From positions 124,001 to 188,000 of the forward strand of contig NZ_PQSU01000020.1 of the NCBI RefSeq assembly GCF_002920615.1: 64,000 nucleotides of DNA. Direction: 5' to 3'. Of the stretch, positions 51,582-59,797 are shown piece by piece. The translations under genes were made by a program, and so were the position numbers. Below the pieces are notes generated by a model. The model did no database searches. It was given only the letters and a program-made list of their open reading frames with translations, and was not told the DNA's origin. The DNA comes from Streptomyces sp. Ru62 (GTDB lineage: Bacteria > Actinomycetota > Actinomycetes > Streptomycetales > Streptomycetaceae). Numbering within the stretch: the stretch's first letter is position 1; every line of letters starts with the position of its first letter.

Positions 51582-52748
51582 TCAAGCTCCCTTCGCGGCC
51601 TCGAACAGCTCCGCCCGCGGGTCCTCGCCCGCGGTCGCCTCGCGATACGCCTCCAGTGCGTCACGAGCCTTCCCCGACAGGTCCGTGGGCACACGCACCT
51701 CGACGGTGACCAGGAGGTCGCCGCGGGTGCCGTCCTTGCGGACCGCGCCCTTGCCCCGCGCGCGCATGGTACGGCCGTTGGGCGTGCCGGGCGGCAGTTT
51801 CAGGGTGACGGGCGGGCCCCCGAGGGTCGGCACCCGCACCTCGCCGCCGAGAGCCGCCTCGGGATACGTCACCGGCACCGTGACGGTGAGGTTGTCGCCC
51901 TTGCGTCCGAACACCGGGTGCTCGCCGACGTGGACGACCACGTACAGGTCGCCGGCCGGACCGCCCCGCTCGCCGGGCGCGCCCTTGCCGCGCAGCCGGA
52001 TCCGCTGCCCGTCGGTGACGCCCGCCGGGATGCGGACCTGCATCGTGCGGGACGACTTGGCGCGCCCGCTGCCCTTGCACTCCAGGCAGGGGTGCTCGGC
52101 GATCAGGCCGCGGCCCTTGCAGTCGGGGCAGGGGTCGGTGAGCGAGAAGCCGCCACCGGAACCCCGGGCGACCTGGCCGGTGCCGACGCAGGTCGGGCAC
52201 ACGCGCGGTGTGCCGTTCTTGTCGCCGGTGCCCGAGCAGGCCTTGCAGGGCGCCTGGGAGGACATCCGCAGGGGCACCGTGGCCCCCTCGATGGCCTCCG
52301 TGAAGCTCAGCGTGACCTCGGACTCGATGTCCTGGCCGCGCCGGGGCTGGGTCCGTGTGCCCGCGGCGCCGCCGCGGTTGAACAGGCCCCCGAAGACGTC
52401 ACCGAGTCCGCCACCGAAGCCTCCGCCCTGGGCGGCGCCTCCGAAGAGGTCGCCCAGGTCGAAGTTGAAGGAGCCGCCGGCCGCGCCCGGCCCGGGGCGG
52501 AAGCCGCCGTTGCCGAACAGCGCGCGCGCCTCGTCGTACTCCTTGCGCTTCTTGGGGTCGCCGAGGACGTCGTTCGCCTCGGAGATCTCCTTGAAGCGCT
52601 CCTCCGCCTTGGCGTTGCCCTTGTTGGCGTCCGGGTGGAACTCGCGGGCGAGCTTCCGGTACGCCTTCTTGATCTCGGCCTCGGTGGCGTCCTTGGGGAC
52701 GCCGAGGACCTTGTAGTAGTCCTTCTCGATGAAGTCCTTGGTGCTCAT
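51582..52748 (-). CDS. dnaJ: Chaperone DnaJ (Hsp40)
   Basis: 388 residues. J domain (1-75) with K-D-Y-Y-K-V-L-G-V-P and the DnaK-stimulating H-P-D in R-E-F-H-P-D-A-N; a Gly/Phe-rich segment (about 90-135); a zinc domain with four repeats C-K-A-C-S-G-T-G, C-P-T-C-V-G-T-G, C-P-D-C-K-G-R-G and C-L-E-C-K-G-S-G; and the C-terminal substrate-binding barrels. Complete type I DnaJ, co-transcribed with grpE (33-base gap) and hspR. Confidence 0.97.
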   Translation of the reverse strand: MSTKDFIEKDYYKVLGVPKDATEAEIKKAYRKLAREFHPDANKGNAKAEERFKEISEANDVLGDPKKRKEYDEARALFGNGGFRPGPGAAGGSFNFDLGDLFGGAAQGGGFGGGLGDVFGGLFNRGGAAGTRTQPRRGQDIESEVTLSFTEAIEGATVPLRMSSQAPCKACSGTGDKNGTPRVCPTCVGTGQVARGSGGGFSLTDPCPDCKGRGLIAEHPCLECKGSGRAKSSRTMQVRIPAGVTDGQRIRLRGKGAPGERGGPAGDLYVVVHVGEHPVFGRKGDNLTVTVPVTYPEAALGGEVRVPTLGGPPVTLKLPPGTPNGRTMRARGKGAVRKDGTRGDLLVTVEVRVPTDLSGKARDALEAYREATAGEDPRAELFEAAKGA

Positions 52749-52781
52749 CCTCGACGCCCCTCCTTCCCGTCAGTGTTCACG

Positions 52782-53438
52782 TCAGCCCTCGTCCGGGCCA
52801 CCGTTCTCCTTGTCGTCGGCCGCCGGCGTCTCCTCGGCACCCTCGGCCTTGACGGTCTGCGCGCCGGGCTGCGGTTCGGCGACGGCCACCCGCGCGGGGC
52901 GGATGGTGCGCTCGCCGATGCGATACCCGGGTTGCAGGATCGCCACGCAGGTCGTCTCGGTGACGTCCGGGGCGTAACTGTGCATCAGCGCCTCGTGGAT
53001 CGTCGGGTCGAAGGGCTCGCCCTCCTTGCCGAACTGCTGGAGGCCCATCTTGGCCGCGACGGTCTCCAGTGACTCGGCCACCGACTTGAAGCCGCCGACC
53101 AGCTCACCGTGTTCCCGTGCGCGGCCGATGTCGTCGAGCACGGGCAGGAGCTCGGTCAGGAGGTTCGCGATGGCGATCTCCTTGACCGCGATCCGGTCGC
53201 GCTCGACCCGGCGGCGGTAGTTCTGGTACTCGGCCTGGAGCCGCTGGAGGTCCGCCGTGCGCTCGTTCAGCGCCGTGCGGACCTGGTCCAGCTGGGCGAC
53301 CAGGCCGGCGTTCTCTGCGTGTCCGTCCCCGGCCGGGGCCGCCCCCTCCTCGGGGGCGGCCTTCGGCTCGGCGTCGTCGGAGGTGGCGCCGGAGGGGACG
53401 TCGGGCTTCTCCTCGAAGCCCGGGGTCTCCTCCGTCAT
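52782..53438 (-). CDS. grpE: Nucleotide exchange factor GrpE
   Basis: Releases ADP from DnaK. 218 residues: an acidic, disordered N-terminus (about 1-50), a long coiled-coil helix (about 50-110) with R-L-Q-A-E-Y-Q-N-Y-R-R-R-V-E-R-D-R, and the C-terminal beta domain with P-G-Y-R-I-G-E-R-T-I-R-P-A-R-V-A-V. The tail adds a further 30 acidic residues. Its ATG overlaps the dnaK stop (TAATG), so the two are coupled. Confidence 0.96.
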   Translation of the reverse strand: MTEETPGFEEKPDVPSGATSDDAEPKAAPEEGAAPAGDGHAENAGLVAQLDQVRTALNERTADLQRLQAEYQNYRRRVERDRIAVKEIAIANLLTELLPVLDDIGRAREHGELVGGFKSVAESLETVAAKMGLQQFGKEGEPFDPTIHEALMHSYAPDVTETTCVAILQPGYRIGERTIRPARVAVAEPQPGAQTVKAEGAEETPAADDKENGGPDEG

Positions 53439-55288
53439 TACGCGGCACCGTCCTTGCGCTCGTCGTCCACGATCTCGGCGTCCACCACGTCGTCCTCGGC
53501 GGCCTTGGCGCCACCGGCGGTCGCACCCTCGGGGCCGCCCGCGGCCTGCGCGCCCTGGGCGTCGGCGTACAGCGCCTGGCCCAGCTTCTGCGAGACGGCG
53601 GCGACCTTCTCGGTGGCGGAGCGGATCTCGGCGGTGTCCTCGCCCTTGAGGGCTTCCTTCAGCTCGCCGACCGCGGCCTCGACCTCGGTCTTGATCTCAC
53701 CGGGGACCTTGTCCTCGTTGTCCTTGAGGAACTTCTCGGTCTGGTAGACGAGCTGCTCGCCCTGGTTGCGGGCCTCGGCGGCCTCGCGACGCTTGTGGTC
53801 CTCCTCCGCGTAGCGCTCGGCCTCCTCGCGCATGCGGTCGACCTCTTCCTTCGGGAGCGAGGAGCCGCCGGTGACGGTCATCTTCTGCTCCTTGCCGGTG
53901 CCGAGGTCCTTCGCCGTGACGTGCATGATGCCGTTGGCGTCGATGTCGAAGGAGACCTCGATCTGCGGGACGCCACGCGGCGCCGGCGGCAGACCGGTCA
54001 GCTCGAACATGCCGAGCTTCTTGTTGTAGGCCGCGATCTCACGCTCGCCCTGGTAGACCTGGATCTGCACCGACGGCTGGTTGTCCTCGGCCGTGGTGAA
54101 GATCTCGGAGCGCTTGGTCGGGATCGTGGTGTTGCGCTCGATCAGCTTGGTCATGATGCCGCCCTTGGTCTCGATGCCGAGGGACAGCGGGGTGACGTCG
54201 AGCAGCAGGACGTCCTTGACCTCGCCCTTGAGGACACCGGCCTGGAGCGAGGCGCCGATGGCGACGACCTCGTCCGGGTTCACACCCTTGTTGGCCTCCT
54301 TGCCGCCGGTCAGCTCCTTGACGAGCTCGGCGACGGCGGGCATGCGGGTGGAGCCACCGACGAGGACGACGTGGTCGATCTCGTTGATGGAGATGCCGGC
54401 GTCCTTGATGACGTTGTGGAACGGCGTCTTGCAGCGCTCCAGCAGGTCGGCCGTCAGCTGCTGGAACTGAGCCCGGGTGAGCTTCTCGTCCAGGTGCAGC
54501 GGGCCCTCGGCGGACGCGGTGATGTACGGCAGGTTGATCGAGGTCTCGGTCGAGGAGGACAGCTCGATCTTGGCCTTCTCCGCCGCCTCGCGCAGGCGCT
54601 GGAGGGCCATCTTGTCCTTGGACAGGTCCACGCCGTGGCCGGACTGGAACTGCTTGACCAGGTAGTCGACGACGCGCTGGTCCCAGTCGTCACCACCGAG
54701 GTGGTTGTCACCGTTGGTGGCCTTCACCTCGACGACGCCGTCGCCGATCTCCAGGAGGGACACGTCGAAGGTGCCGCCACCGAGGTCGAAGACGAGGATC
54801 GTCTGGTCGTCCTTGTCGAGGCCGTAGGCGAGCGCGGCCGCGGTGGGCTCGTTGACGATGCGCAGGACGTTCAGACCGGCGATCTCACCGGCCTCCTTGG
54901 TGGCCTGGCGCTCGGAGTCGTTGAAGTAGGCCGGGACGGTGATGACCGCGTCCGTGACCTTCTCGCCCAGGTAGGCCTCGGCGTCCCGCTTCAGCTTCTG
55001 CAGGATGAACGCGGAGATCTGCTGCGGGTTGAAGTCCTTGCCGTCGAGCTGGATCTTCCAGTCGGTGCCCATGTGGCGCTTCACCGAGCGGATGGTCCGG
55101 TCCACGTTCGTGACCGCCTGGCGCTTGGCGACCTCGCCGACGAGCACCTCGCCGTTCTTGGCGAAGGCGACGACGGACGGCGTGGTCCGGGCACCCTCGG
55201 CGTTGGTGATGACGGTGGGCTCGCCGCCCTCCAGAACGCTGACGACGGAGTTAGTCGTGCCCAGGTCGATGCCGACCGCACGTGCCAT
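53438..55288 (-). CDS. dnaK: Chaperone DnaK (Hsp70)
   Basis: 616 residues from the ATG at 55286-55288 (M-A-R-A-V-G-I-D-L-G-T-T-N-S-V-V), preceded by GGAGGAA. ATPase domain signatures G-I-D-L-G-T-T-N, I-V-N-E-P-T-A-A-A-L-A-Y-G, F-D-L-G-G-G-T-F-D and V-L-V-G-G-S-T-R-M-P; the linker V-L-L-L-D-V-T-P-L-S-L-G; a substrate-binding domain and helical lid; and a Gly/Ala-rich tail ending in acidic residues. First gene of the heat-shock operon, with a promoter flanked by two HAIR sites. Confidence 0.98.
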   Translation of the reverse strand: MARAVGIDLGTTNSVVSVLEGGEPTVITNAEGARTTPSVVAFAKNGEVLVGEVAKRQAVTNVDRTIRSVKRHMGTDWKIQLDGKDFNPQQISAFILQKLKRDAEAYLGEKVTDAVITVPAYFNDSERQATKEAGEIAGLNVLRIVNEPTAAALAYGLDKDDQTILVFDLGGGTFDVSLLEIGDGVVEVKATNGDNHLGGDDWDQRVVDYLVKQFQSGHGVDLSKDKMALQRLREAAEKAKIELSSSTETSINLPYITASAEGPLHLDEKLTRAQFQQLTADLLERCKTPFHNVIKDAGISINEIDHVVLVGGSTRMPAVAELVKELTGGKEANKGVNPDEVVAIGASLQAGVLKGEVKDVLLLDVTPLSLGIETKGGIMTKLIERNTTIPTKRSEIFTTAEDNQPSVQIQVYQGEREIAAYNKKLGMFELTGLPPAPRGVPQIEVSFDIDANGIMHVTAKDLGTGKEQKMTVTGGSSLPKEEVDRMREEAERYAEEDHKRREAAEARNQGEQLVYQTEKFLKDNEDKVPGEIKTEVEAAVGELKEALKGEDTAEIRSATEKVAAVSQKLGQALYADAQGAQAAGGPEGATAGGAKAAEDDVVDAEIVDDERKDGAA

Positions 55289-55307
55289 GGTTGATTCCTC
55301 CAGCTGA

Positions 55308-55328
55308 CTTGAGTGGAACAGGCTCAAG
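55308..55328 (-). promoter_or_regulatory. HAIR operator 1 of dnaK
   Basis: CTTGAGT (55308-55314), seven bases, GCTCAAG (55322-55328): one mismatch to the HAIR consensus CTTGAGT-N7-ACTCAAG. It lies 20 bases before the dnaK ATG and covers the presumed transcription start. Confidence 0.88.
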
Positions 55329-55355
55329 TGTGCACGAGGAGACCCGCTGGGTCAA
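55327..55355 (-). promoter_or_regulatory. dnaK promoter
   Basis: On the minus strand TTGACC (55350-55355) and CACACT (55327-55332) are 17 bases apart, a fair vegetative (HrdB-type) promoter. Its -10 touches HAIR operator 1 and its -35 is five bases from HAIR operator 2, so HspR on both sites would enclose it. Confidence 0.6.
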
Positions 55356-55359
55356 CAGA

Positions 55360-55380
55360 CCTGAGCCAGTCAGACTCAAC
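55360..55380 (-). promoter_or_regulatory. HAIR operator 2 of dnaK
   Basis: CCTGAGC (55360-55366), seven bases, ACTCAAC (55374-55380): a weaker HAIR copy with three mismatches to the consensus half-sites. It ends two bases from the stop codon of the neighbouring MraY-like gene, so the dnaK control region is squeezed against that gene. Confidence 0.7.
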
Positions 55381-55382
55381 TC

Positions 55383-56402
55383 TTATCCGTTCCTTACACG
55401 CAAGTGCCCGCTGACCTGCGTCGATGGCGGGCGGCGGCCCTGCGGAGCGGGAATCAAAAGGAGGACGAGAACGGCGAACGCCACCCCACCGGCCACCCAG
55501 AGCACGGCCGAGTCCCCCGTCCAGCCGGTGTGCACGAGCACCCCCACGAGCACCGAGGAGAAGGAGCCGGCCCCCAGCAGCACGACCGACCCCTGCGGGG
55601 CGAGCCCGAGCCGCCGCAGCCGGTGCCCGAGGTGGTCGGGGCCGCGCCGCAGCAGCGGGCGCCGGGCCACCCCCCGGGCGAGGACCACGAGCAGGGCGTC
55701 GGCGACGGCCACGGCACCGAGGCAGAACACCACCGCCGCGCTCGGCCCGATGTCGTACCCCGCGCGCGTGAAGACCACCGCCGACGACAGCACGAACCCG
55801 GTGAACAGCGAGCCGCAGGCGCCGAGCCCGACCCGCGCGGGATGCCAGTTGTGCATCAGGAAGCCGGTGAGCGCGGCGGCGACCACGCTCAGCAGCACCG
55901 CGAGACCGTCCATCACCTCGGCGGCGGCACACGCCCCGGCGCCGAAGGCGGTGACCACCCCGACCGTCCCGGCCAGCCCGTCTGCGTGGTCGAGGCCCTT
56001 GAAGGCGAGGGTGGCCAGGACGATCCAGCCGATGGCCAGCAGCCCGCCCGGCACGCCCGTCTCGTCGTACGGCACCACGCAGACCGCCGCCACGGCCGTC
56101 CCGGCCACGAGCACGCGCGCGCGGAGCCGCCACACGTCGGCCACCAGGCCCAGCCCGGCGACGGCGGCGGCGGCCATGAGCAGCCGTCCGACCCCGTCCC
56201 CGAGCGGGGCGACCCGGGTCCACTCCCCCGTTCCGGCGACCAGACAGGTGACGATCACGACCGCGAGTCCGCCGAGGAGAGGCAGGGGCCGCTGCCGGCG
56301 CCGGTCCAGGATCCCGGCCCTCCGGGCGGGCAGCCGGAGCGCCGCCGCGAGCACGGCGGTGAAGAGAAGGGCTGCGGTGGCGGCGGCGATCCCGTAGAGC
56401 AC
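55383..56402 (-). CDS. MraY/WecA-like membrane phosphoglycosyltransferase homologue
   Basis: 339 residues with about ten membrane helices and the layout of the prenyl-phosphate N-acetylhexosamine-1-phosphate transferases: R-R-A-G-I-L-D-R-R-R-Q-R-P-L-P-L-L-G-G near the start, L-A-F-K-G-L-D-H-A-D-G-L-A-G in the place of the N-x-x-N-x-x-D-G-x-D-G motif, G-A-C-G-S-L-F-T-G-F in the place of G-D-x-G-S, and R-R-P-L-L-R-R-G-P-D-H-L-G-H-R-L for the His loop. The catalytic Asp-Asp pair of the family appears as A-D (L-V-A-D-V-W). It may have a changed activity or act on another lipid carrier. Confidence 0.75.
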   Translation of the reverse strand: MLYGIAAATAALLFTAVLAAALRLPARRAGILDRRRQRPLPLLGGLAVVIVTCLVAGTGEWTRVAPLGDGVGRLLMAAAAVAGLGLVADVWRLRARVLVAGTAVAAVCVVPYDETGVPGGLLAIGWIVLATLAFKGLDHADGLAGTVGVVTAFGAGACAAAEVMDGLAVLLSVVAAALTGFLMHNWHPARVGLGACGSLFTGFVLSSAVVFTRAGYDIGPSAAVVFCLGAVAVADALLVVLARGVARRPLLRRGPDHLGHRLRRLGLAPQGSVVLLGAGSFSSVLVGVLVHTGWTGDSAVLWVAGGVAFAVLVLLLIPAPQGRRPPSTQVSGHLRVRNG

Positions 56403-56602
56403 GGCTCTAAGGTAGGGGCGAAAGTATCAATTCGGTACGAATAACACGATCCGATTGGCTGGCGGCGACCCAGATCACCCCGCGCTCTGCTGCATCCCGA
56501 CGGAAGATGGGGGTAGTCTCAGACGGACTACATAAGTTACCGCTTAGTAATGTCGATCAGCTCAGACAGCTCGTGTCGACCGAGGCCGCCTCAGGAGCCC
56601 CA

Positions 56603-58885
56603 ATGCAACTCGCCGCGATCATCGTGTCGCTGGTCCTGATCGTGGTCGGCGTGGCACTGTTCGGCCGCGCCCTCCTGCAGATCTACAACTTCATGCGGCT
56701 GGGCCAGCCGGTGCCGGCCGGCACGCGGACCGACGATCCCACACAGCGCACCCTCACCGTGGTCAAGGAGTTCCTCGGCCACACGCGGATGAACCGCTGG
56801 GGCATCGTCGGCGTGGCGCACTGGTTCGTGGCGGTGGGCTTCTTCACCCTGCTGCTGACGATCGTCAACGCGTTCGGGCAGCTGTTCAAGGCGGACTGGC
56901 TGCTGCCGGTCCTCGGCGACTGGGCGCCGTACAACGTCTACGTCGAGTTCATCGGCACCATGACGGTGATCGGCATCCTCGCCCTGATCGTCATCCGCCA
57001 GCTGAGCCATCCGCGCAAGCCGGGCCGCAAGTCCCGCTTCGCCGGCTCCAACTTCGGCCAGGCGTACTTCGTCGAGGCCGTCATCCTCATCGTCGGCGTC
57101 TGCATCTTCATGCTGCACGCCCTCGAAGGCGCCCAGCACCACGTGGACGGCTACGAGGCCTCGTTCTTCATCTCGTACCCGGTCGTGAAGTGGCTGGGGG
57201 GCATGGACGTCTCCACGCTCCAGAACCTCACCTACTTCTTCGCCGGCCTGAAGATCGCGACCTCCTTCATCTGGATGATCACGGTCGCCCTGAAGACCGA
57301 CATGGGCGTGGCCTGGCACCGCTTCCTGGCGTTCCCGAACATCTGGTTCAAGCGCAACGCCACCGGTGAGACCTCGCTCGGCGCCCTGCTGCCGATGACG
57401 TCCGGCGGCAAGCCGATCGACTTCACCGACCCCGGCGACGACGACGTCTTCGGCGTCTCCCAGGTCGAGCAGTTCTCCTGGAAGGGCCTGCTGGACTTCT
57501 CCACCTGCACCGAGTGCGGCCGCTGCCAGTCGCAGTGCCCCGCCTGGAACACCGGCAAGCCGCTCTCCCCGAAGCTGCTGATCATGTCCCTGCGGGACCA
57601 CGCGCACGCCAAGGCGCCGTACCTGCTGGCCGGCGGCGGCAAGACGATGGAGGGCGAGGAGAAGGCGTCCGAGGAGCAGCTCAAGGACGTCCCCGCGGCC
57701 GCTCTCGCGGAGGCCGAGCGCCCGCTGATCGGCACCGCCGAGGAGAACGGCGTCATCGACCCGGACGTCCTGTGGTCCTGCACCACCTGCGGCGCCTGCG
57801 TCGAGCAGTGCCCGGTGGACATCGAGCACGTCGACCACATCGTCGACATGCGCCGCTACCAGGTCATGATCGAGTCCGCCTTCCCGTCCGAGGCGGGCAC
57901 GATGCTCAAGAACCTGGAGAAGAAGGGCAACCCCTGGGGCCTGGCCAAGAAGCAGCGCCTGGAGTGGACCAAGGAGGTCGACTTCGAGGTCCCGGTCGTC
58001 GGCAAGGACATCGAGGACCTCACCGAGGTCGAGTACCTGTACTGGGTCGGCTGCGCCGGTGCCCTGGAGGACCGCGCCAAGAAGACCACCAAGGCCTTCG
58101 CCGAGCTGCTGCACATCGCGGGCGTGAAGTTCGCGATCATGGGCGGCGACGAGAAGTGCACCGGTGACTCCGCCCGCCGCCTGGGCAACGAGCCCCTGTT
58201 CCAGGAGCTCGGCATGGAGAACGTGGCCGCGCTGAACATGGCGTTCGGCGAGGAGATGGACGACGAGGGCAACATCACGCCCGAGTCGAAGAAGCCGAAG
58301 TCCGCGAAGAAGATCGTCGCCACCTGCCCGCACTGCCTCAACACGATCGGCAACGAGTACCCGCAGCTCGGCGGCGACTACGAGGTCATCCACCACACCC
58401 AGCTGCTCCAGCACCTGGTGGACGAGGGCAAGCTGGTCCCGGTCACCCCGGTCGAGGGCATCATCACGTACCACGACCCGTGCTACCTGGGCCGGCACAA
58501 CAAGATCTACACGCCCCCGCGCGAGATCATCGGCAAGGTCCCGGGCCTGCGCAACGAGGAGATGCACCGGCACAAGGAGCGCGGCTTCTGCTGCGGCGCC
58601 GGCGGCGCGCGGATGTGGATGGAGGAGCGGATCGGCAAGCGCATCAACAACGAGCGCGTCGACGAGGCCCTCTCCCTCAACCCCGACATCGTCTCCACCG
58701 CCTGCCCGTTCTGCCTCGTCATGCTGACCGACTCGGTCAACGGCAAGAAGAACGACGGCAAGGCCAAGGAGTCCATCCAGGTCGTGGACGTCGCCCAGCT
58801 GCTGCTCGACTCCGTCAAGACGCCGGCCGACCCGGCGGGCGAGACCGAGGCGGAGAGCGAGCCGGAGCCGGAGCCGGTGAAGTAA
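56603..58885 (+). CDS. Heterodisulfide-reductase-like Fe-S membrane protein
   Basis: 760 residues from ATG 56603, which has AGGAG six bases upstream; an earlier ATG at 56507 has no such site. The N-terminal 270 residues contain about six membrane helices and resemble the cytochrome-b-like (NarI) fold. A ferredoxin domain follows with C-T-E-C-G-R-C-Q-S-Q-C-P and, about 85 residues later, C-T-T-C-G-A-C-V-E-Q-C-P, each for a 4Fe-4S cluster. The C-terminal half has two CCG-type domains (C-P-H-C-L-N-T, D-P-C-Y-L-G-R, F-C-C-G-A-G-G-A-R-M-W). It probably moves electrons between the quinone pool and an unknown partner; the tail is a run of Glu-Pro. Confidence 0.9.
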   Translation: MQLAAIIVSLVLIVVGVALFGRALLQIYNFMRLGQPVPAGTRTDDPTQRTLTVVKEFLGHTRMNRWGIVGVAHWFVAVGFFTLLLTIVNAFGQLFKADWLLPVLGDWAPYNVYVEFIGTMTVIGILALIVIRQLSHPRKPGRKSRFAGSNFGQAYFVEAVILIVGVCIFMLHALEGAQHHVDGYEASFFISYPVVKWLGGMDVSTLQNLTYFFAGLKIATSFIWMITVALKTDMGVAWHRFLAFPNIWFKRNATGETSLGALLPMTSGGKPIDFTDPGDDDVFGVSQVEQFSWKGLLDFSTCTECGRCQSQCPAWNTGKPLSPKLLIMSLRDHAHAKAPYLLAGGGKTMEGEEKASEEQLKDVPAAALAEAERPLIGTAEENGVIDPDVLWSCTTCGACVEQCPVDIEHVDHIVDMRRYQVMIESAFPSEAGTMLKNLEKKGNPWGLAKKQRLEWTKEVDFEVPVVGKDIEDLTEVEYLYWVGCAGALEDRAKKTTKAFAELLHIAGVKFAIMGGDEKCTGDSARRLGNEPLFQELGMENVAALNMAFGEEMDDEGNITPESKKPKSAKKIVATCPHCLNTIGNEYPQLGGDYEVIHHTQLLQHLVDEGKLVPVTPVEGIITYHDPCYLGRHNKIYTPPREIIGKVPGLRNEEMHRHKERGFCCGAGGARMWMEERIGKRINNERVDEALSLNPDIVSTACPFCLVMLTDSVNGKKNDGKAKESIQVVDVAQLLLDSVKTPADPAGETEAESEPEPEPVK

Positions 58886-58900
58886 CCGCCCCTTCAGACC

Positions 58901-58941
58901 CGACGGCGCCCCCTGACCCGCACAGGCAGGGGGCGCCGTCG
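58901..58941. terminator. Bidirectional terminator between converging genes
   Basis: CGACGGCGCCCCCTG (58901-58915) and CAGGGGGCGCCGTCG (58927-58941) pair perfectly over 15 bases with an 11-base loop between the ends of the Fe-S protein and ABM genes. Confidence 0.8.
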
Positions 58942-58979
58942 CGTCCGCCAGGCGTTCTCGGGCACGGCCCGCGTGTCCC

Positions 58980-59306
58980 CTAGGCGTTCTTGGGCGCGGC
59001 CTGCTGCACCACCTCGAAGGACCACAGGGTCGAGCCGGAGGCCGCCGGCTTCGGGCGCTCGCCGCCCTCGCCGCCACCCTGGTGCGCGGACTTCATCGGC
59101 CCCTCCATCCACGCCTGGAAGGACTCCTCGTCACGCCAGCGCGTGTACACGAGGTACTGGTCGGTGCCCTCGACGGGCCGCAGCAGCTCGAACCACTCGA
59201 AGCCGTCGGAGTTCTCCACGGCGTGGGCCCGTGAGGCGAACCGCTTCTCCAGGACCTCCCGCTGCTCGGCGGGAACGGTCAGCACGTTGATCTTCACTAC
59301 GCTCAT
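58980..59306 (-). CDS. Antibiotic biosynthesis monooxygenase (ABM) family protein
   Basis: 108 residues from the ATG at 59304-59306 (M-S-V-V-K-I-N-V-L-T-V-P). Ferredoxin-like ABM fold with E-K-R-F-A-S-R-A, F-E-W-F-E-L-L-R-P-V-E-G-T-D-Q-Y-L-V-Y-T-R-W and a W-M-E-G-P-M-K-S-A-H helix. Small cofactor-free members oxidise polyketides, degrade haem or act on other ligands; this form (similar to haem-degrading HmoB/IsdG-like proteins in the W-R-D-E-E-S-F motif) has no evident pathway partner here. Confidence 0.85.
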   Translation of the reverse strand: MSVVKINVLTVPAEQREVLEKRFASRAHAVENSDGFEWFELLRPVEGTDQYLVYTRWRDEESFQAWMEGPMKSAHQGGGEGGERPKPAASGSTLWSFEVVQQAAPKNA

Positions 59307-59372
59307 GGCACCATCCTGACCCACAAAACGGCCGGGGCGGCGGTGCCGCCGCCACGCGAACGCGTCATCGTC

Positions 59373-59614
59373 TTGCGCAAGTGCGTCCTCCTGCCGGCCG
59401 CTGCCCTGACCACCGGCCTGCTCACCGCCCTGCCCCTCGTCCCGAGCGCCGCCGGCCACCAGGTCGGCACGGCGCAGCAGGCCGGTGTGGTCGTCGTCCT
59501 CTACGGCTCGTCCTCGGGCGTCCAGGCCGCCCGCACCCCGATCAGACGACGGCCGGGGCGCTCTCCTTCGGCCCGTCGGCCACCGGGGTCTCCACGGCGG
59601 GCACCCCGCGGTAG
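59373..59614 (+). pseudogene. Decayed FG-GAP repeat secreted-protein gene
   Basis: From TTG 59373 the frame encodes a signal peptide (R-K-C-V-L-L-P-A-A-A-L-T-T-G-L-L) ending in S-A-A-G, then G-V-V-V-V-L-Y-G-S-S-S-G-V-Q-A-A-R, the opening of an FG-GAP repeat. The next repeat segment, G-A-L-S-F-G-P-S-A-T-G-V-S-T-A-G-T-P-R and stop at 59612-59614, is in another frame (59381-59614). Intact Streptomyces FG-GAP proteins have seven or so repeats and 400-500 residues, so most of the gene has been deleted and the joint shifts frame. 59615-59797 contains no gene that I can support. Confidence 0.6.
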
Positions 59615-59797
59615 GGCTCGGTTCTCAACAACTGACACGGTCCAACCCCACCTGAGGGATGCCTCGGGGGAACCCGGGGAAGACCCTGAACCGCCCCCCT
59701 GACGCCCCCTTAGGGGATGTCACAGGTCGGCCGCAAAGCCGGGCCCGGACCGCCGGGCCCGGCACAACGGCCCTCAGGACCAGGTACGTTCGTTGAC

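Noticed and set aside
59343..59702. 119-codon frame read as an intact secreted protein
   Set aside because: After the first FG-GAP-like segment the translation becomes Arg/Pro-rich and the family's C-terminal motif continues in another frame, so it is treated as a pseudogene.
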